Assembly (NCBI RefSeq): GCF_024713945.1
Contig: NC_134685.1
Location: 558,001 to 622,000 of the forward strand
Length of the DNA: 64,000 bases
DNA from: Dermatophagoides farinae
Taxonomy: Eukaryota > Arthropoda > Arachnida > Sarcoptiformes > Pyroglyphidae
Reading direction: 5' to 3'
In this document: piece by piece, positions 24,776 through 38,400 of the stretch
Position numbering within the stretch: position 1 is the first letter of the stretch
Layout: each line of letters opens with the position of its first letter
The notes under the pieces: generated by a model
Databases searched by the model: none
Told to the model about the DNA's origin: nothing
Seen by the model: the letters and a program-made list of their open reading frames with translations, nothing else
Translations under genes and position numbers: made by a program

Positions 24776-26801
24776 TTAAAGTTCGATATTGTTGGATGTT
24801 TTGAAAATATTATTACAATGATCGAAACGAAGTGCAAAAATGAAAAACATAAATGTCAATGATATGACCATTGTAACGGCATACAATGCAATTGCCCATG
24901 GTCGTCGTTGATTGATGACATTGATATTGTTACTATAAGCAAATGCACTAATGCATTTATCTTCTTTCAGTAATGTGGATTTATTATCGCTGGCCAGCAA
25001 TAATTCGGCTTTAAATGATTTTGGATTACGGCGTGCATTTCGGAACCAAAGTATCAACCAAACAGCGATCGATACGATATGAATCAATCGGATTAAGCCC
25101 AACATATAATCAATAAAACCATGTAAATGCATCGGTGGTGTCAGCTGTTCAATCCATGGTTGCATAACATATGAATCGAATGGAAAGAATAAAAGACAAC
25201 GTGATGATTCCACTAATGGTCCAATCGATCTGTAAATAATAGATTGTGATTAGATTTACTGATCAATGAAAAAAATTTGATTCAATGTAATTACCGTCGA
25301 TCAAATATGGTGCCAAATGATGTCAATGCAAATAGTACATAGAACATGATGATCATTGCATTCAGTGGTGAATTACGGACCAATGGATGATCGGTGATAA
25401 TATAGAAACCCATTGCAATAATAAAACTATGCAACATAACATAGAATGATTCCCAGAATGATATTTCACAATCATAACGTTCAATTGGTGCATGAATATC
25501 AACAGGTGGAATATCGGACAATAATCCAGTTCGTGGTTTTCCTATGTTCAAAACAAATTGAATCGAATCATCATCATTATTAATGGACATGACAAATGAA
25601 AATAGAGCAAACACATACCTGGTGCCCATCCTGGTCCATAGAATAATGCTTTCATTTTATCACCAAATGAATTCATTGATTTGAATTTTTTCCATACAGA
25701 ATCATAATAATAATAAAAATGCAATGTAATCGTATCGAATGTTTCATATGGTTTTTCTGTGGTGCCAAAAACAATTTTTTCTTCTTCAGCTTGATAGGTG
25801 CCGAATATGCGATCAAAAACCATCAATAGTGCACCATAATTTTTATCAATACACCATGGATTTTTACCATGATGTACACGATGTTGTCGTGGTGTATTGA
25901 TAATGTATTCGATTGGACCTAAATGTGATACAACTTCGGTATGGAGCCAAACTTGATAGATCAATGAAAATTGCATATGTACCAATAGGATTGGTGGCGG
26001 TACAAACAATGCCAATGGTGTTGGGAAAAACTATAAACGACAAAAACGAAACATTATGGATCAATCAATCAATTAATGTAATGTAATCTATGTACATACC
26101 TCATAGATGACCAAATCAACAACTGTATCACGTAATGTAACAGAAACATCAACTTCAACGGCATTATGATGAAATTGATGGCTTGCCCAGAATATATTAA
26201 TTTCATGTAATGAACGATGTACCCAATAGTAGACAAACTCTACCGATAATAATGATATGAACCATGTGGATACACAATTTTTGGGCAAATCAACGATACG
26301 ATAATTATCATAAAGAAAATAGAATAATTTCATCACCACACCCAATAATGCTACACGGACGGCTACAAATATGAGACCAGCACCAATATTGACGATTACA
26401 TCGCTTAAACGTGAAAAACGTTTACGTTGCATTAGACGTATCATTTGTTCAATAATGACCAATACACCAAATATTGGAAATATCTAAACCAAATTTAATT
26501 GAAAATTGAATTGAATTTCAATCATCGTGAAAATTGAATATAACATGGAAACACTTACCTGCACTTCATAATTGGGAACATCATCAACATTCATAAATAT
26601 CGATGAATTTGGTTTAACATAATAAAACATCCAGCCAAGTTGTTCAACAAGACCTTGTGCCATAAGCGATGTACAATGATGAAATGCATCAGTATGATCG
26701 TTAGTGGTGGTTATATTATTATGATTAACAGCTGCAATTGGTGCCGGTATTGAACCGATAATTGAATCACTGTTGGATGATGATGGCGGTGGTACAACCA
26801 T
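24776..26801 (-). CDS. AGMO: Alkylglycerol monooxygenase-like membrane hydroxylase
   Basis: A fatty-acid-hydroxylase-superfamily di-iron enzyme. AGMO cleaves ether lipids in the ER using tetrahydrobiopterin. Five exons (26559-26801, 26100-26483, 25619-26030, 25295-25541, 24776-25229) give 579 residues in frame. The His boxes are complete: HRSLHE and HQFHHN (exon 2) and HRVHHG (exon 3), followed by KNYGALLMVFDRIFGTY, a strongly conserved AGMO segment. Hydrophobic helices precede the His boxes and several more occupy the C-terminal third. The protein is longer than human AGMO (about 445) through a low-complexity N-terminus and an extended C-terminus. A sterol-desaturase-like relative is the alternative, but the third box and the motif after it favour AGMO. 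Confidence 0.9.
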
Positions 26802-28760
26802 GATTGATTTTTATTTATTGATAGAACAAGTACGGATATAGAAATTTATTGAAAAAAAGAAGCTGAAATGGAGTGAGAGAGAGAGAAAAAAGAATTTAGT
26901 GAAAAAATTTCCAGAATTTTCAAAAGTGTATCATGTTTGGTCACATAATTGGGTATTTATCGTTGGAATCAGAAAAAAAACAGAAAAAAAAATTGATTGG
27001 TCAGCAATCCACAATAACTAACGAATGAATGAAGACAACAAAACACAAAAAAAGTGATCAAAGTTTGCAATGTGTTTTTATATAACCTAGTAAACAAGAA
27101 ACAAGTTTCAATGGCAAAGAAATTGATGATGATCATTGATCATGATTCAAGATCAAGATCGATAAATAACACGATGAGAAAGAGAGAGCGAGGATAGTTC
27201 ACATTATGTGGACAGGCTCTTTTTTTAACACTGATGTAATTAATGTGCAGTGGCTAATTAATGAACAAAACAAAAAGGGAATCAACAAGTTTTTTTTTTT
27301 GAACAAAAAAAAAATTTGGAACACCACTTTCATCATGGAGATGATCGTGGATCATTTTTTTTTTTTTGATTTTGATTTCACAAGAGAGAAATTGATCGAC
27401 TGACTGACTGAAATGAAATATTACCATGTTCCAAATTTTTTTTTTGTTTGTTTTTGACACACACAAAAAAAAACAAAATTCCAGACATGCAAAAAAAAAA
27501 AAATTACACTTACCAGACACATGCACAGAATATCCGTGTATATGAAAATAGAATTCCGAACGATAATATTCGTTGGGTAGAATATATTGGAATAAAATAA
27601 AAAAATTCACAGATTTAAAACAACAATGTCAAAATAAAGACAGACCAATAATGATTCGATGATTCGATGGTCAATGGGTATTTATTGGTCACCGTCACCA
27701 CTATCAGCAGCAGCAGCAGCAGCAGTAGCAATAAACCACGAACGAATTAATATTTGCCATGCGTCAAGTTTTTTTTTCTGCTCTGTAATAATATAGAGGG
27801 ATGGTGTTGATAATCTTTGACCATTTAGTTGGCAAAAATAGAGTTAAACATAAGCTGATTAGTGATTATATTACTACAGCACACACACACACATACTAAC
27901 ACCAGTGAAAACTACAATATGGTTCGCATTATGATATTGAATACACACGTATCGTGTTTTTTTTTTTTTTTTTTGTATTTTATTTTTCTTATCATCAACA
28001 TTTTTTTCTTTTGTTTGTGTGTGTGTGTGTGTGTGTCATAGGTCGAATCACGTACACACACACACACTACTCATCAAACGATTGATGATCATGATTTCCA
28101 TCGAACAAACGAAAAAAAAAAACTTTTAGCACATACACACACACACCCAAAAATTATTTTCATTTTTCATTTTTTTAATTAAAACAACGTAATATTATTA
28201 TAATTTATAAACTTGTTTCTCTAGTACAAAAAAAAAATTCGATGATGATGATCAGATGATCCCCAAGGATCTTGATCTTGATCGTTATTTAGTTTTTTTT
28301 TTATTCTCCATTTAATATTAGTCAAGGTCCTTGGATTATAGATGGATAAAAATTCATCATCACTAGGATTATTATATTATTACAAAAGTTCAAGTACAAA
28401 TCAAGCCTAAAGGCAAATGTGAAAAACGAAAAAAAATCATTTGATAATCAGATGATTTCAAATGATTATGGTGATCAAAATAAATGAAAATAAAACAAAC
28501 AACAGCTCAATCCATATTCACCATCATCATTTGATGGCCATCTGATCATGATGATCTGTTTGACCGGATCATCATCAGACATAAATATGTGGAGAGCCAC
28601 CTGATCATCATCTTGTTCATTCGATGTCGTTGTTTGTTTTTATTTTTTTACATACTGTCCTGGATCGATAATCATCATCATCATCAATGATGATATTGAA
28701 TTTTGGTATACAAAAAAAAATTTGAAAATCCATGATGACCTTGAACATGTGTGTGTGTGT

Positions 28761-28773
28761 GGGGGGGGGGGGG
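28761..28773 (+). repeat. Poly-G run after a (TG)n tract
   Basis: Thirteen consecutive G residues directly after TGTGTGTGTGT. Long G runs are rare in this AT-rich window. Confidence 0.8.
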
Positions 28774-29269
28774 TTATTCTTCGATATCGAACAAGCAAAA
28801 TGTTCTTTTTTTTCCAGGGCCAATAAATCCTTTTTTTTTGCATTTTTGTTTGACCACATATCGTTTATTGTCAAACAAAATCTTTGTTTTGTTGTACATT
28901 TCGTTTTTTTTCGGATCATACACACACACACACAAGTTTTTTTAAAAAAAATGTACGATACACACGATATGAAATGTGTCAATATATACAAGATCAATGT
29001 CACGTTGTCCGTTGTCAATCTTTCAGTTCGAGTGGTGATATTTTTTTTTTATTTTTTTTTTTTTTTTGTTTTCTCATACTTTTTTCTCATTCGTCGATAT
29101 GAATCATAATGTCCTACATATATACAAAGTATGATTACGATGATGATGATGATAATAATATAAAAAATTTTTCTATTTTATTTATTTATATCAAAGGAAT
29201 ATATATTTACATTAAGTTGAATAGCATTACAATGAATCTAAAATTACAATTATAAATATGGGTCAGGGA

Positions 29270-29299
29270 ATTGTTATGATTTCGTAAAATCATAACAAT
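29270..29299. repeat. Perfect 13-bp hairpin
   Basis: ATTGTTATGATTT and AAATCATAACAAT are exact reverse complements separated by CGTA. It lies about 320 nt beyond the 3' end of the LINE fragment, in non-coding DNA. Possible MITE end, 3'-end signal or small-RNA hairpin; none is demonstrated. Confidence 0.6.
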
Positions 29300-29621
29300 A
29301 CCGAAAATGGAAATCAAAAATGATCGATTAAACCGATCCGATCATCAAAGGATATGGTGAACACATGAAAATTTAATTTTAATAAATGTAAAACATCCTG
29401 TCATGACTGTAACAAATGACAAAAATTACCAAAATGGTAATGTGGCATTTGAACATCTGAATATGTAAAACAAAACAAATTGTAATTTTGAATTTATTAT
29501 ATAAGCTAATCCAAAATGAATAATAAAACACGATAATTATTGTTGGTGAATTTGAGTGAGAACTGCAATATTGATTTATTTGCTATAAATATAATAATAA
29601 TAATTACATATATGATAGGAT

Positions 29622-30234
29622 TTATCCTGTACATTCCTGAGAGCTACTCAGATCAATCCTTACGCTCTCCATGGTCCTCTTCAGCACCTGACCATGGATG
29701 TACGCTTGGATCTTCTCTGTCAACCCCAGGCTCTCAGCATACTTCCTGAAGTGTCTCGTGACCAGACCATCCCACGTTAGTACAATCGGTACTGTGGTCA
29801 CTTTACTGCCATACATCGACTTCAATTCGTTGTCCAGCAGTTCATATTTTCGACGTTTCGTCGATTCTGTATTCGGGATGATCCTCTTGTTGGTTATTCC
29901 TACTTCCACTAGCATTATCTCGTTCGTTTTCATGTCATGGACCATCAAGTCTGGTTTGTTATTGGACATCATCATGACGCTTTTTGTAATCAAAATTTAT
30001 CATTCCGCCACAATTAGTTGCTAAATGTTCCACACTCATTGTGCCTCTTCGGCAATTCGGGCATCTGATCCGGTTATAGAACACATTTCGATCTTGTAGC
30101 TTGCAAGCCATTGCTTCCTCTTGCGGGGATATATTGCCTTTTCTAAGCCACAAGGATGATTGTTTTGTATCAATATGTCCATCTTCATTTTCATATAATA
30201 TTCGATGCATATTCTTTTCCATGATTCGGTTCAA
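29622..30234 (-). mobile_element. 3' fragment of a non-LTR retrotransposon (LINE) with restriction-like endonuclease
   Basis: Two overlapping frames encode the C-terminal end of a LINE protein. The upstream part has SLWLRKGNISPQEEA, a zinc knuckle CPNC...EHLATNC and INFDYKKRH. The downstream part has NKPDLMVHD then IMLVEVGI, a PD...(D/E)xK-like endonuclease core, and VLTWDGLVTRHFRKY. This knuckle-plus-endonuclease tail is the mark of R2/R4/Dong-type LINEs. The reverse transcriptase is absent, and a deletion with a frame change joins the knuckle to the endonuclease. On its 3' side is an (ATT)n tail at about 29587-29607, as LINE copies often have. 5'-truncated and dead. The exact clade is uncertain. 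Confidence 0.7.
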
Positions 30235-31392
30235 TGATAATATAATAATATTAATAATATTTTATTTTAATTTGTCCCCTAGAACTAGTCGGGAACAACT
30301 AGGGGAAAATGAATTTGCACAAAATGAAATCAAAAAATAAGTAAGAAGAGAAAGAAGAAAAAAAAATGACAAGATGAACAAATGAAAAGAGAAAAAAGAA
30401 AAGAGAAAAAAAAGGAAGAAACAAAGAAAAGAAAAGAAAAGAAAAAAAATTTGCATTACAAAGCTCAGGTAAGGTAATTCTTTTGGTGATATGATGATGA
30501 TGATGGAACAGGATGATATTTTAAATCAAAATTGTTTCCATCTTCTGGCAACAGGTGGCGACATGTGGTCCATTTTTTTATTTAGCAAAAAAAAAAAATT
30601 TCAAAATTGACCATTTCTTCTTTCCATTGGTTTACTGTTGTACATCATGCATCGTTGATTTTTCCATTTCGATTCGAGATTGAATTGTTTACACACACAA
30701 ACAAAAACAAAAACAAAAATTCAAGGATAATGATTTACAACCAGCCAACAACATTTAATAATAATTATATATGATAAAAAACCAGTGAACCAGGACCAAA
30801 AATAAAAAAAAAGAATACAAATAGGATGCCCAAAAATGGAACCAACAAAAAAAAAGAAACAGGTGAATGTGAAAAAAATTTAAAAACATCGATACAATCG
30901 TCCATCCACAATATATCGATAGTATTTCGAATAATTTGAATTCGAATAAAAATCATTTGATTGATTTGTAAACTTTTCACTTTTGTTTTTTTTTTGTTTT
31001 TTTTTTGTTTCTCAACGAAAATTGAAAACAAATATCAAGATAATTTCAAACTTACACTTGACATTTCTTATTATTATTATTATTTTTTTTTCTTCATCCA
31101 AATAACATTTATTTTGACGCAATATCCTGGTCAAACAAAACAAATGAACAGCAACAACGACAACAGAAATCCTTTCGTTTATTGTTTCAAGTTTATTTGA
31201 CAAAGAAATTTTCACACTTTGTTGAACAAACAATGTTATTTTCTCAAATGAAAAATTTACCTAAATATTTTTTTTTTTTTTGGTGTTCACCATGTCACCA
31301 CCATTTCATTGTCATTCTTTATTCGACTTGGATCGATCTGGAGCTTTACTGGATCTATATACTACAGCCATTCATTCATTCATTCATTCATC
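30235..31392. other. Intergenic region upstream of the retinol dehydrogenase gene
   Basis: This starts with AT-repeats at the truncation point of the LINE fragment. It then holds a short inverted repeat (TCCCCTAG at 30275-30282, CTAGGGGA at 30299-30306), a purine-rich A/G tract at about 30335-30455, and poly-T runs. (CATT)n at about 31368-31392 lies immediately before the start codon. No gene was recognised. Confidence 0.55.
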
Positions 31393-32507
31393 ATGAATGC
31401 CAATAATAATGGTTTTTTCTATCGATTCTATCTAATGTTATATTTTCAATTTCAATCTATAATTGAATCACAAGCAAATTTCCTGAACAATATCGGTGTA
31501 TATCGACGAAGACGTGCAAAAATTCCCGATGAACAAAAATTAACTGGCCATACAGTGGTGATTACTGGTGCAAATTCCGGTATCGGTTTACAAACAGCTC
31601 GTGTTTTTGCACGTTTAGATGCAAATGTTTTTATGCTTTGTCGTGATCTTGATAAAGCTCGTAGTGTTCGTAAAGAAATTTTGGATGAACTTCAACAGAT
31701 AAACAATGATGATGATGATGATGAACGAATCAAAAATCAGATAAAATTGATACAATTAGATTTATCATCATTGGAATCAGTACGAAAATGTGCTGAAGAA
31801 ATCAATCGTAATGTTGATAAAATTGATTATTTAATCAACAATGCTGGTATTATGATGTGTCCAGAATCCAAAACAGTGGATGGATTTGAATCACAATTTG
31901 CAACGAATCATCTTGGCCATTTTTTACTTACTAATCTTTTGATGGATAAGATTCGTCGATCATCATCGGCAAGAATTATCAATTTATCATCAATTGCACA
32001 TATACCCGGTACGATTCATTTTGATAATATCAATCTAGATGGTGGCCATTATACACCATTGAAAGCATATGCACAAAGTAAATTGGCAAATATTCTGTTT
32101 ACCATTGAATTGGCAAGAAAATTTTGTGATACAAATATTCGTACTTATGCTGTACATCCAGGCTTGGTCAATACTGAACTTGGTCGTCATCTTAATGGTT
32201 TGGCATTATGTTTACTTAATTTTTTTCGTCGTATGATTCTAATCACTCCAGAATTGGGTGCACAAACCACATTACATTGTGCATTCGATTCAAATATTAA
32301 CGCTGATTCTGGTGGCTATTTTGCGTAAGTATTGATTTTTTATGCTGAAAAATTTCTCGCAAAATTTAATTTTTTATTCCAAAAAAAAAACAAAGAAATT
32401 GCCGCCGAATCAAAAATATGGTGAAAAATGCAACAAACAACAACAATGATGCTGAACGTCTTTGGCAATTAAGCTGTAAAATGTGTGGAATTGAAAATTT
32501 CAAATGA
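31393..32507 (+). CDS. Retinol dehydrogenase-like short-chain dehydrogenase
   Basis: A member of the classical SDR family, closest in pattern to vertebrate RDH11-14 (NADP-dependent reduction of retinal and related aldehydes in the ER). Two exons (31393-32324, 32396-32507; 71-nt intron, phase 2) give 347 residues. A hydrophobic N-terminal segment (residues 8-25) fits a membrane anchor. Cofactor motif TGANSGIG at about residue 58, then NNAG, the catalytic Ser in LSSIAH and YAQSK (YxxxK). The C-terminal exon carries AERLWQLSCKMCGIE, the conserved ending of RDH proteins, and confirms the splice. An Asp-rich insert DDDDDE lies before the third strand. The physiological substrate cannot be told from sequence; mites may use it on other lipids or steroids. 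Confidence 0.92.
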
Positions 32508-32793
32508 TCCATCTGGATCTAAATAGCAAATATCGAACCGGTGGTTCACAAACACAATTCGATTTTTCATTTTGTTTATTTAGTTGTTAATTTATTCTTT
32601 ATTTTATTTTATCTGAAACAAAAAGTTTATCAATGAAATATTTGTTTTGTTGTTGTTGTTGTTGTTGTAAAAAAAATGTCATACAAGTTCAACAACAAAA
32701 GTGAAGAAAAAAAAACAAATTCAAATTACACACTATGGTTGATTGATTATTGTTTGAGGTAAAATTATATATGTCCTATATATATGTTTTGTT

Positions 32794-34699
32794 TTATGTT
32801 TTTTTATATTTCATTAGATTATCATATAATTCATCACAATCTGTTTGTTTAACACGAATTAAAAATGTTACCGTTTGTTTATCAACATCAGCATCATCCA
32901 CTGAATCATTATTATCATTGTTTTTCTTCTTTTTCTTATTGTTGATCATTTCTAATAATGGTGGATTCGGTACACAAGTAATAAGAACACCTTTTCCTTT
33001 ATCGGCTTTACTTATTGGTAATGAATCAATCAATGCAATATTCAATAAAATTGTTCCCATATTTGTATCGGCACGAATCAATAATTGTGATTTACTACCA
33101 CCACTACTGCCATCATCATCATCTTCAGTATTTTTCGGTGTTTTTATGTAAAGAAAACCCAATCCTTTTTCAACAAAATTATCATTTTTTTTATAGTACA
33201 ATTTACACCTGTGCGAAACACAAAAACAACAAATCAATTAATTCAGTCACAAAACGCCACCACCACTTACTTTTTCGTATAAACAGCATCATCTTCATTA
33301 TGTTCAAATGATTGAACTTTAGGTGGCTGTTCGCCATCACCATCATCGCCAGTAGTTTCAGTATTAGAATCTTCCACTTTTTTCACATTACTATCACCGA
33401 ATGATGGAAATGATGTTGAAATCGGATTTGGAAATGTAGTTGGAAATGATAGTTTCGGTTGTTGATCACCATCATTTTTGTTACCGAATGTTTTTATGGA
33501 ATCAAATTTTAATGATGAAAATCCCGTATTATTACCACCACTTTGTTTTCCATCATTATCATCTTTAGCAGAAGAATTATCTGCTTTAATACCAAACGAA
33601 AATAGCTCACTATTTTGATTTGATTTCTTTGTCAATGTCGTAGCGGCTGATGATTGTGATGATGATGACAATGATGGTATTGTAAATGATGATGATTTCA
33701 TGGTTGACTGAGAATCCAATTTTTCATCGGAAACCATTTTTTGATTATTATCACCTTTTTTTATGCCAACATTTTTATTATCCTTTTCTGTATTTTCTGC
33801 AGATGTTTGCCGTTTTGTATCTGATTCCAACAATGACGATGATGATGACATTTCACGAAGTTTTTTACATTTTGCAATATATTCTTCACAAACTAATGTA
33901 AAATCATAGATTGATCTATATATACATTTGATGATGATATATATGAAACATAAATAGAAACAAACAAAAAAATATGAAGAAATGTTTACTCACTTTGGAT
34001 TCGATGTATATTGAGAAATGTGTTCAACAAAACTTTCATTCAATTTATTCAAATTTGCCAAGAAAATTTCCGATTTTTTATCATCATCATTATCATGGTG
34101 ACCATTACTACCACCACTATTACTATTACTATCGGTGCCAGTTGTGGCCGTCATTTTCATTTCAGCTGATGATTTAGTGGTCAATGGAATGGTACTCATG
34201 TTATTACCATTTTGTTTTGTACCCAATCCGTCTTTAGATCCAAATGAAAATGTTGAATTTTTTGTATCAGATTGAGTGATGGTGGTTGTTGCAGCAGCAG
34301 CAGCAGAAGAATCAGCAGCAGTGGTTGTTGTTGTTCCAAAATTGAATGTAAAATTTGATGATGATGATTTTGTATCACCACCAAATGATGTGAAACCTGA
34401 TTGTTTGAGATTAATTTTATTATCCAATAATTTTCATTAGGAATGTATATTTATTTATTTATTATTATACCTTTAAATCCACTAAATACATTCGATGTTG
34501 CCAACGATGATGATGATGATGATGATGAATCTAAATTTCTTCGTTTAGCTTTAATTAATACACGATTTTTCAATACTTCTTGAGTGGCCGTTTGTTTTTC
34601 ATCATCAATTGATGATAATGATGGACAATGATCATGATCATCATCATCATTATTATAATTATCTTTAGTCAATTGATATTCAGATGTTCGTTTGGACAT
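32794..34699 (-). CDS. Nup50: Nucleoporin Nup50
   Basis: A nuclear-pore basket and nucleoplasmic protein that helps importin recycling. Four exons (34471-34699, 33994-34396, 33271-33915, 32794-33208) give 563 residues. The start MSKRTSEYQLTKDN matches the Nup50 N-terminus that binds importin alpha. The middle has scattered FG motifs (TFNFG, FSFGS, FSFG, SFPSFG) in Ser/Thr/Asn-rich, disordered sequence. The C-terminus is a Ran-binding domain: CKLYYKKNDNFVEKGLGFLYIK region, LIRADTNMGTILLN, and a final beta strand TFLIRVK. A Lys/Asn/Asp run interrupts the Ran-binding domain. The gene diverges from APC1 with 741 nt between start codons. Confidence 0.94.
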
Positions 34700-35440
34700 T
34701 ATTTTACAATCAATCACAAACAGAGAAACAAAAAAAATTTTTGGGCAATTTATATATCAAAAACAAATTTCAACACTTTGTGATGAACAACTCAAATCAT
34801 CATCAATATTACAATCTCTATAGAGTGAACCTAATTATATAACTTTCTTCGTGGGATTTCGATTTTTTTTTTTTTTTTTTTTGGTCGAACAACAGAAAAA
34901 AAAACGTTGTGAATCAGTGTTGTCGTCCCAATATATTCAATAAAAATGCCGGCGCCTACACGCACACACACACACACACGCGTTATATTTGGAAAAGACA
35001 GAAGACATGAAAAAATGCCTGTCTTTTTTTCTTTCTTTCTTTGGCCTCGATTTTTTGATTTTGATGGTTGGATGTTGCTGCTTGTGCAAGCCATGCATAT
35101 TTTTTTTTTTTTATTATAAAAAACAGCCTTGTTCTGTTCATAAACAATGTATTTTACCCTGTTTTCACAATTATGTACTAATGGATTTGTTGTTTGCTTT
35201 GAATGATAATCTAGCTGTTCATATAATACATAATAATGTTATGCGTGAAAAGAATTCAGGAATCTAAATTCTTGTGATAATAGGGTAGAACTTTTTTTTT
35301 TTTTTTTGCATTTGTTTTTTTTTCATTTCTCTCTTTTTTTCATATTTGACACATGTTAGTGGCGGTTTATTTTTATTTTTACAAATCTTATTAGCTTAAA
35401 TTCAATTCGATTCGATTTGTCATTCATCATCAAACAAAAT
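34700..35440. promoter_or_regulatory. Divergent promoter region, Nup50 / APC1
   Basis: The 741 nt between the two start codons must hold both 5' UTRs and promoters. It contains poly-T runs, a (CA)n tract near 34962-34978 and a short GCCGGCGCC patch near 34948. No TATA element or conserved motif could be assigned. Confidence 0.5.
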
Positions 35441-38400
35441 ATGGTCATATCGTTGGATAATGAAATCTCGCCATATGAACCGTTTGGTCGTTCAATTATC
35501 GAATCGATACCGAATCCAAATTTAACATCACGTCAATCAAAATCTGATCGAAATAATTCATATGATGATAATCTAGTGTCCGATAATGGTGAAAATTTTG
35601 CCTTTAACAATGATTTTATTACTGCCGAATTAGATCAATGTAGAGATTTATTTCGATCAATCAATGAAACCTATGATGGTTCATCATCCAAAACGGCCAC
35701 AAATATAACGGATCGATTTCCAATGGTGAGTTTTTCAGTAATAAATTTCATCCAAAAATTAATAGATTCGAAAATTAATTAGACTGATTTTTGGCGGCTA
35801 CGAAAAACTCCCAAAGGTGAAGAGGAAATCTATGTCAATTTAAATTCATTGATTCTTAGCCATCGTCCATCGAATAATAATGGACAATCATTTTTGGATA
35901 AATCATTAACATTACCGGATAATATTATCGATGCTTTATGGTGTGATTTCACAATCACCGACGATAATAATCTAGCCATGTCGTCATCGATTGGTAATGA
36001 TCATCAACGTCATCATTACAGTAGAAAAAGGATGAAAATACTGAAAACATTATGCATATTGGATGATCATTATCGTTTACATATCCTATCAGATAATGGT
36101 GATTATTATCAAAAACATTTACCATTTCGTGTGGGAAAAATGGTGGCCACTATTGATCATGGTCTTTTATTCGAAAGAATAATTGGTTCAGAATCTCGAG
36201 AAATGCCAGATTTTCCGGCCATTTATTCATTATCAAATCCATTGAATGATTTATCACCAGTTTTGATGATCATGCCCAAATCATCATCATCATCATCATC
36301 AACAGCACAATCGTTTTCGAATCAGCAACTAAAACTAATCAATATTATTGTGGAAAAAAATTTAGCCATTTTTTATTGTTCCCATAATAATTGTCATCAA
36401 ATATATCAATTTCGTTCAGTAAAAGATAGGGATATTCATCAATTATTTCTACATCATCATTATCAACAGCAGCAACAACAACAACAAAATTATTTGAATA
36501 TTTCGAATAATCAAAAATCTGTTGATAATAATAATCATATGATGGTAACACCGGAAAATCCTTGTAAAAGACAACAGCAATTTACTAATTTTGGTATTAC
36601 ATCATCAATAAGTCGATCATTAAGTAATAATCTTATACAACAAATGGTACAAAAACAAGGTTCATCCACATCATTAACAACAACATCGGGTGGACTTTTA
36701 CATCATCATCATCATCATCATAATAATCGAAATTCATCATCACCACTTTCAACACAATATCATTCACCATTACGTCATTCATCATCTTTAATGCACCATC
36801 ACCACATTCTTAATAAAATGGATGTAATAGATATACCACGTACACCATCACCATCTGTATTAATGTCAAATCTAATAACGAGTCGTATGGATTCACCAAT
36901 ATCACCAAATCCATTAAATATTTATCATACAACAAATCCACGATTAACTGATCTAGATATTGAAATGTATCTAGATTCAAGCCGTAATACAACATTGATG
37001 ATTGATTCACCAAATTTAAATAGAATTTTTCAACCAAATTCTCCATTGAATATGACCAATCAATCATTGGCAGCACAATCCTCACCGTCATCATCACTGA
37101 TAGTGAATATGAATGGAACGATATCATCATCGATCAATACAAGTCGAACTATTGATCAATCGCCATCAACTATTGAAAGATCATCAGCTAGATTTTTGCC
37201 AAATGAATTTGAATTGGCTATGGAACATATTTGGTCCGAAACATCGATCCATCAGAGGTCATCAAACACAATCATCACATTCGATGGCAACAAAAGTTTT
37301 TATTACAAGGGATTTTCTTGGCCAAAATTATCTTGGTTTAGTCATCAATACAAATAATCGATCCAATGTTAATCTGATGTTATCATCATCGGATTCTGCA
37401 ATAAATAATAATTCATCAATATTGAAACTTATACGATTTGATCAGGCTTCAACAACCAATGAAGACTCAACAAATAACAACAGTGATGAAAAAATGAAAT
37501 TTAAATACATTTTTACAGCAACTAAAATATTTACAGTTAAAGATGCACAGCCATTACCATCATTAAGTATGATCATTGTTGTTGATGAGACCAATACATT
37601 GATATTATATAGTGGTGTTTTTAAAGTTGCCATCATACATTTACAACAACCCACAATGTCATATCTAATGTTACAATCATCAATTCCAATGGAATCTTCA
37701 TCATCATCAACAACAACACCTGCAAAATTATCATCATGTCATATTAGTTCTACCAATGCAACAACATTATTAAGAAATTCATTAAAATTTCAAACACCAA
37801 CAACAAGTCCATTAATTGTAAATACTAATAATTTTACACCAGAATTAAGTGAATTATTGGAATTTTCACCACCATCATCATCTACAAATAACATTACTGG
37901 TCAAACATCTCGTCTTTTGCATTCATCACCATTTGATTATTCCACACAACAACAACAGCAGCAACAGCAACACCAGAATCATCATTCACAAAAAATTTCA
38001 AGCGATTTTGTTTTCATTCAACCACAATGTCCAGGACAATTTGGTAAAATTATTGGACTTTGTGATTCGATTGATAATCGTGTTACAATTGTTCAACGAT
38101 CATCATCAGCTAAAGACAAAGATGATTACCGTTTATATCGTCTATCATTTCCATTAATGGCATCCACATTTTTAGTTGATAAATGTTTAGCCGCTTTACG
38201 TCAATTATTGCCAAAAGATCAGATTATACATCTATTAGCAGCATGGTATACATATCGTAATTCAACAAATAATGAAGAAGATATACCGGAATGTATCCTA
38301 TTCAAACTTTGTCTATTTTCATCCATTGGTTTCGATAAAGAACGTTTGAAACAATATTATCATTGTAAAAATGAAATCATATGTTCATCATCGACAATGA

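Larger units (their letters stand above)
26802..29621. other. Intergenic, low-complexity region
   Basis: Upstream of AGMO. It is dominated by poly-A/T, (CA)n/(TG)n near 27880-28065, (AGC)n near 27705-27725, (ATC/GAT)n and a 13-G run. Open frames here are homopolymer-driven on both strands. Apart from the hairpin at 29270-29299 nothing was recognised. Confidence 0.6.

Noticed and set aside
28617-29109. Overlapping open frames on both strands near 28.6-29.1 kb
   Set aside because: They are made of poly-T/poly-A, (TG)n and poly-G, giving Phe/Lys/Val-rich translations without domain or splice support.
37258-37309. 52-nt intron fixing the APC1 frame
   Set aside because: The donor is gtcatc, unlike the gtaag/gtatg donors here, and it would delete the conserved KVFIT strand.
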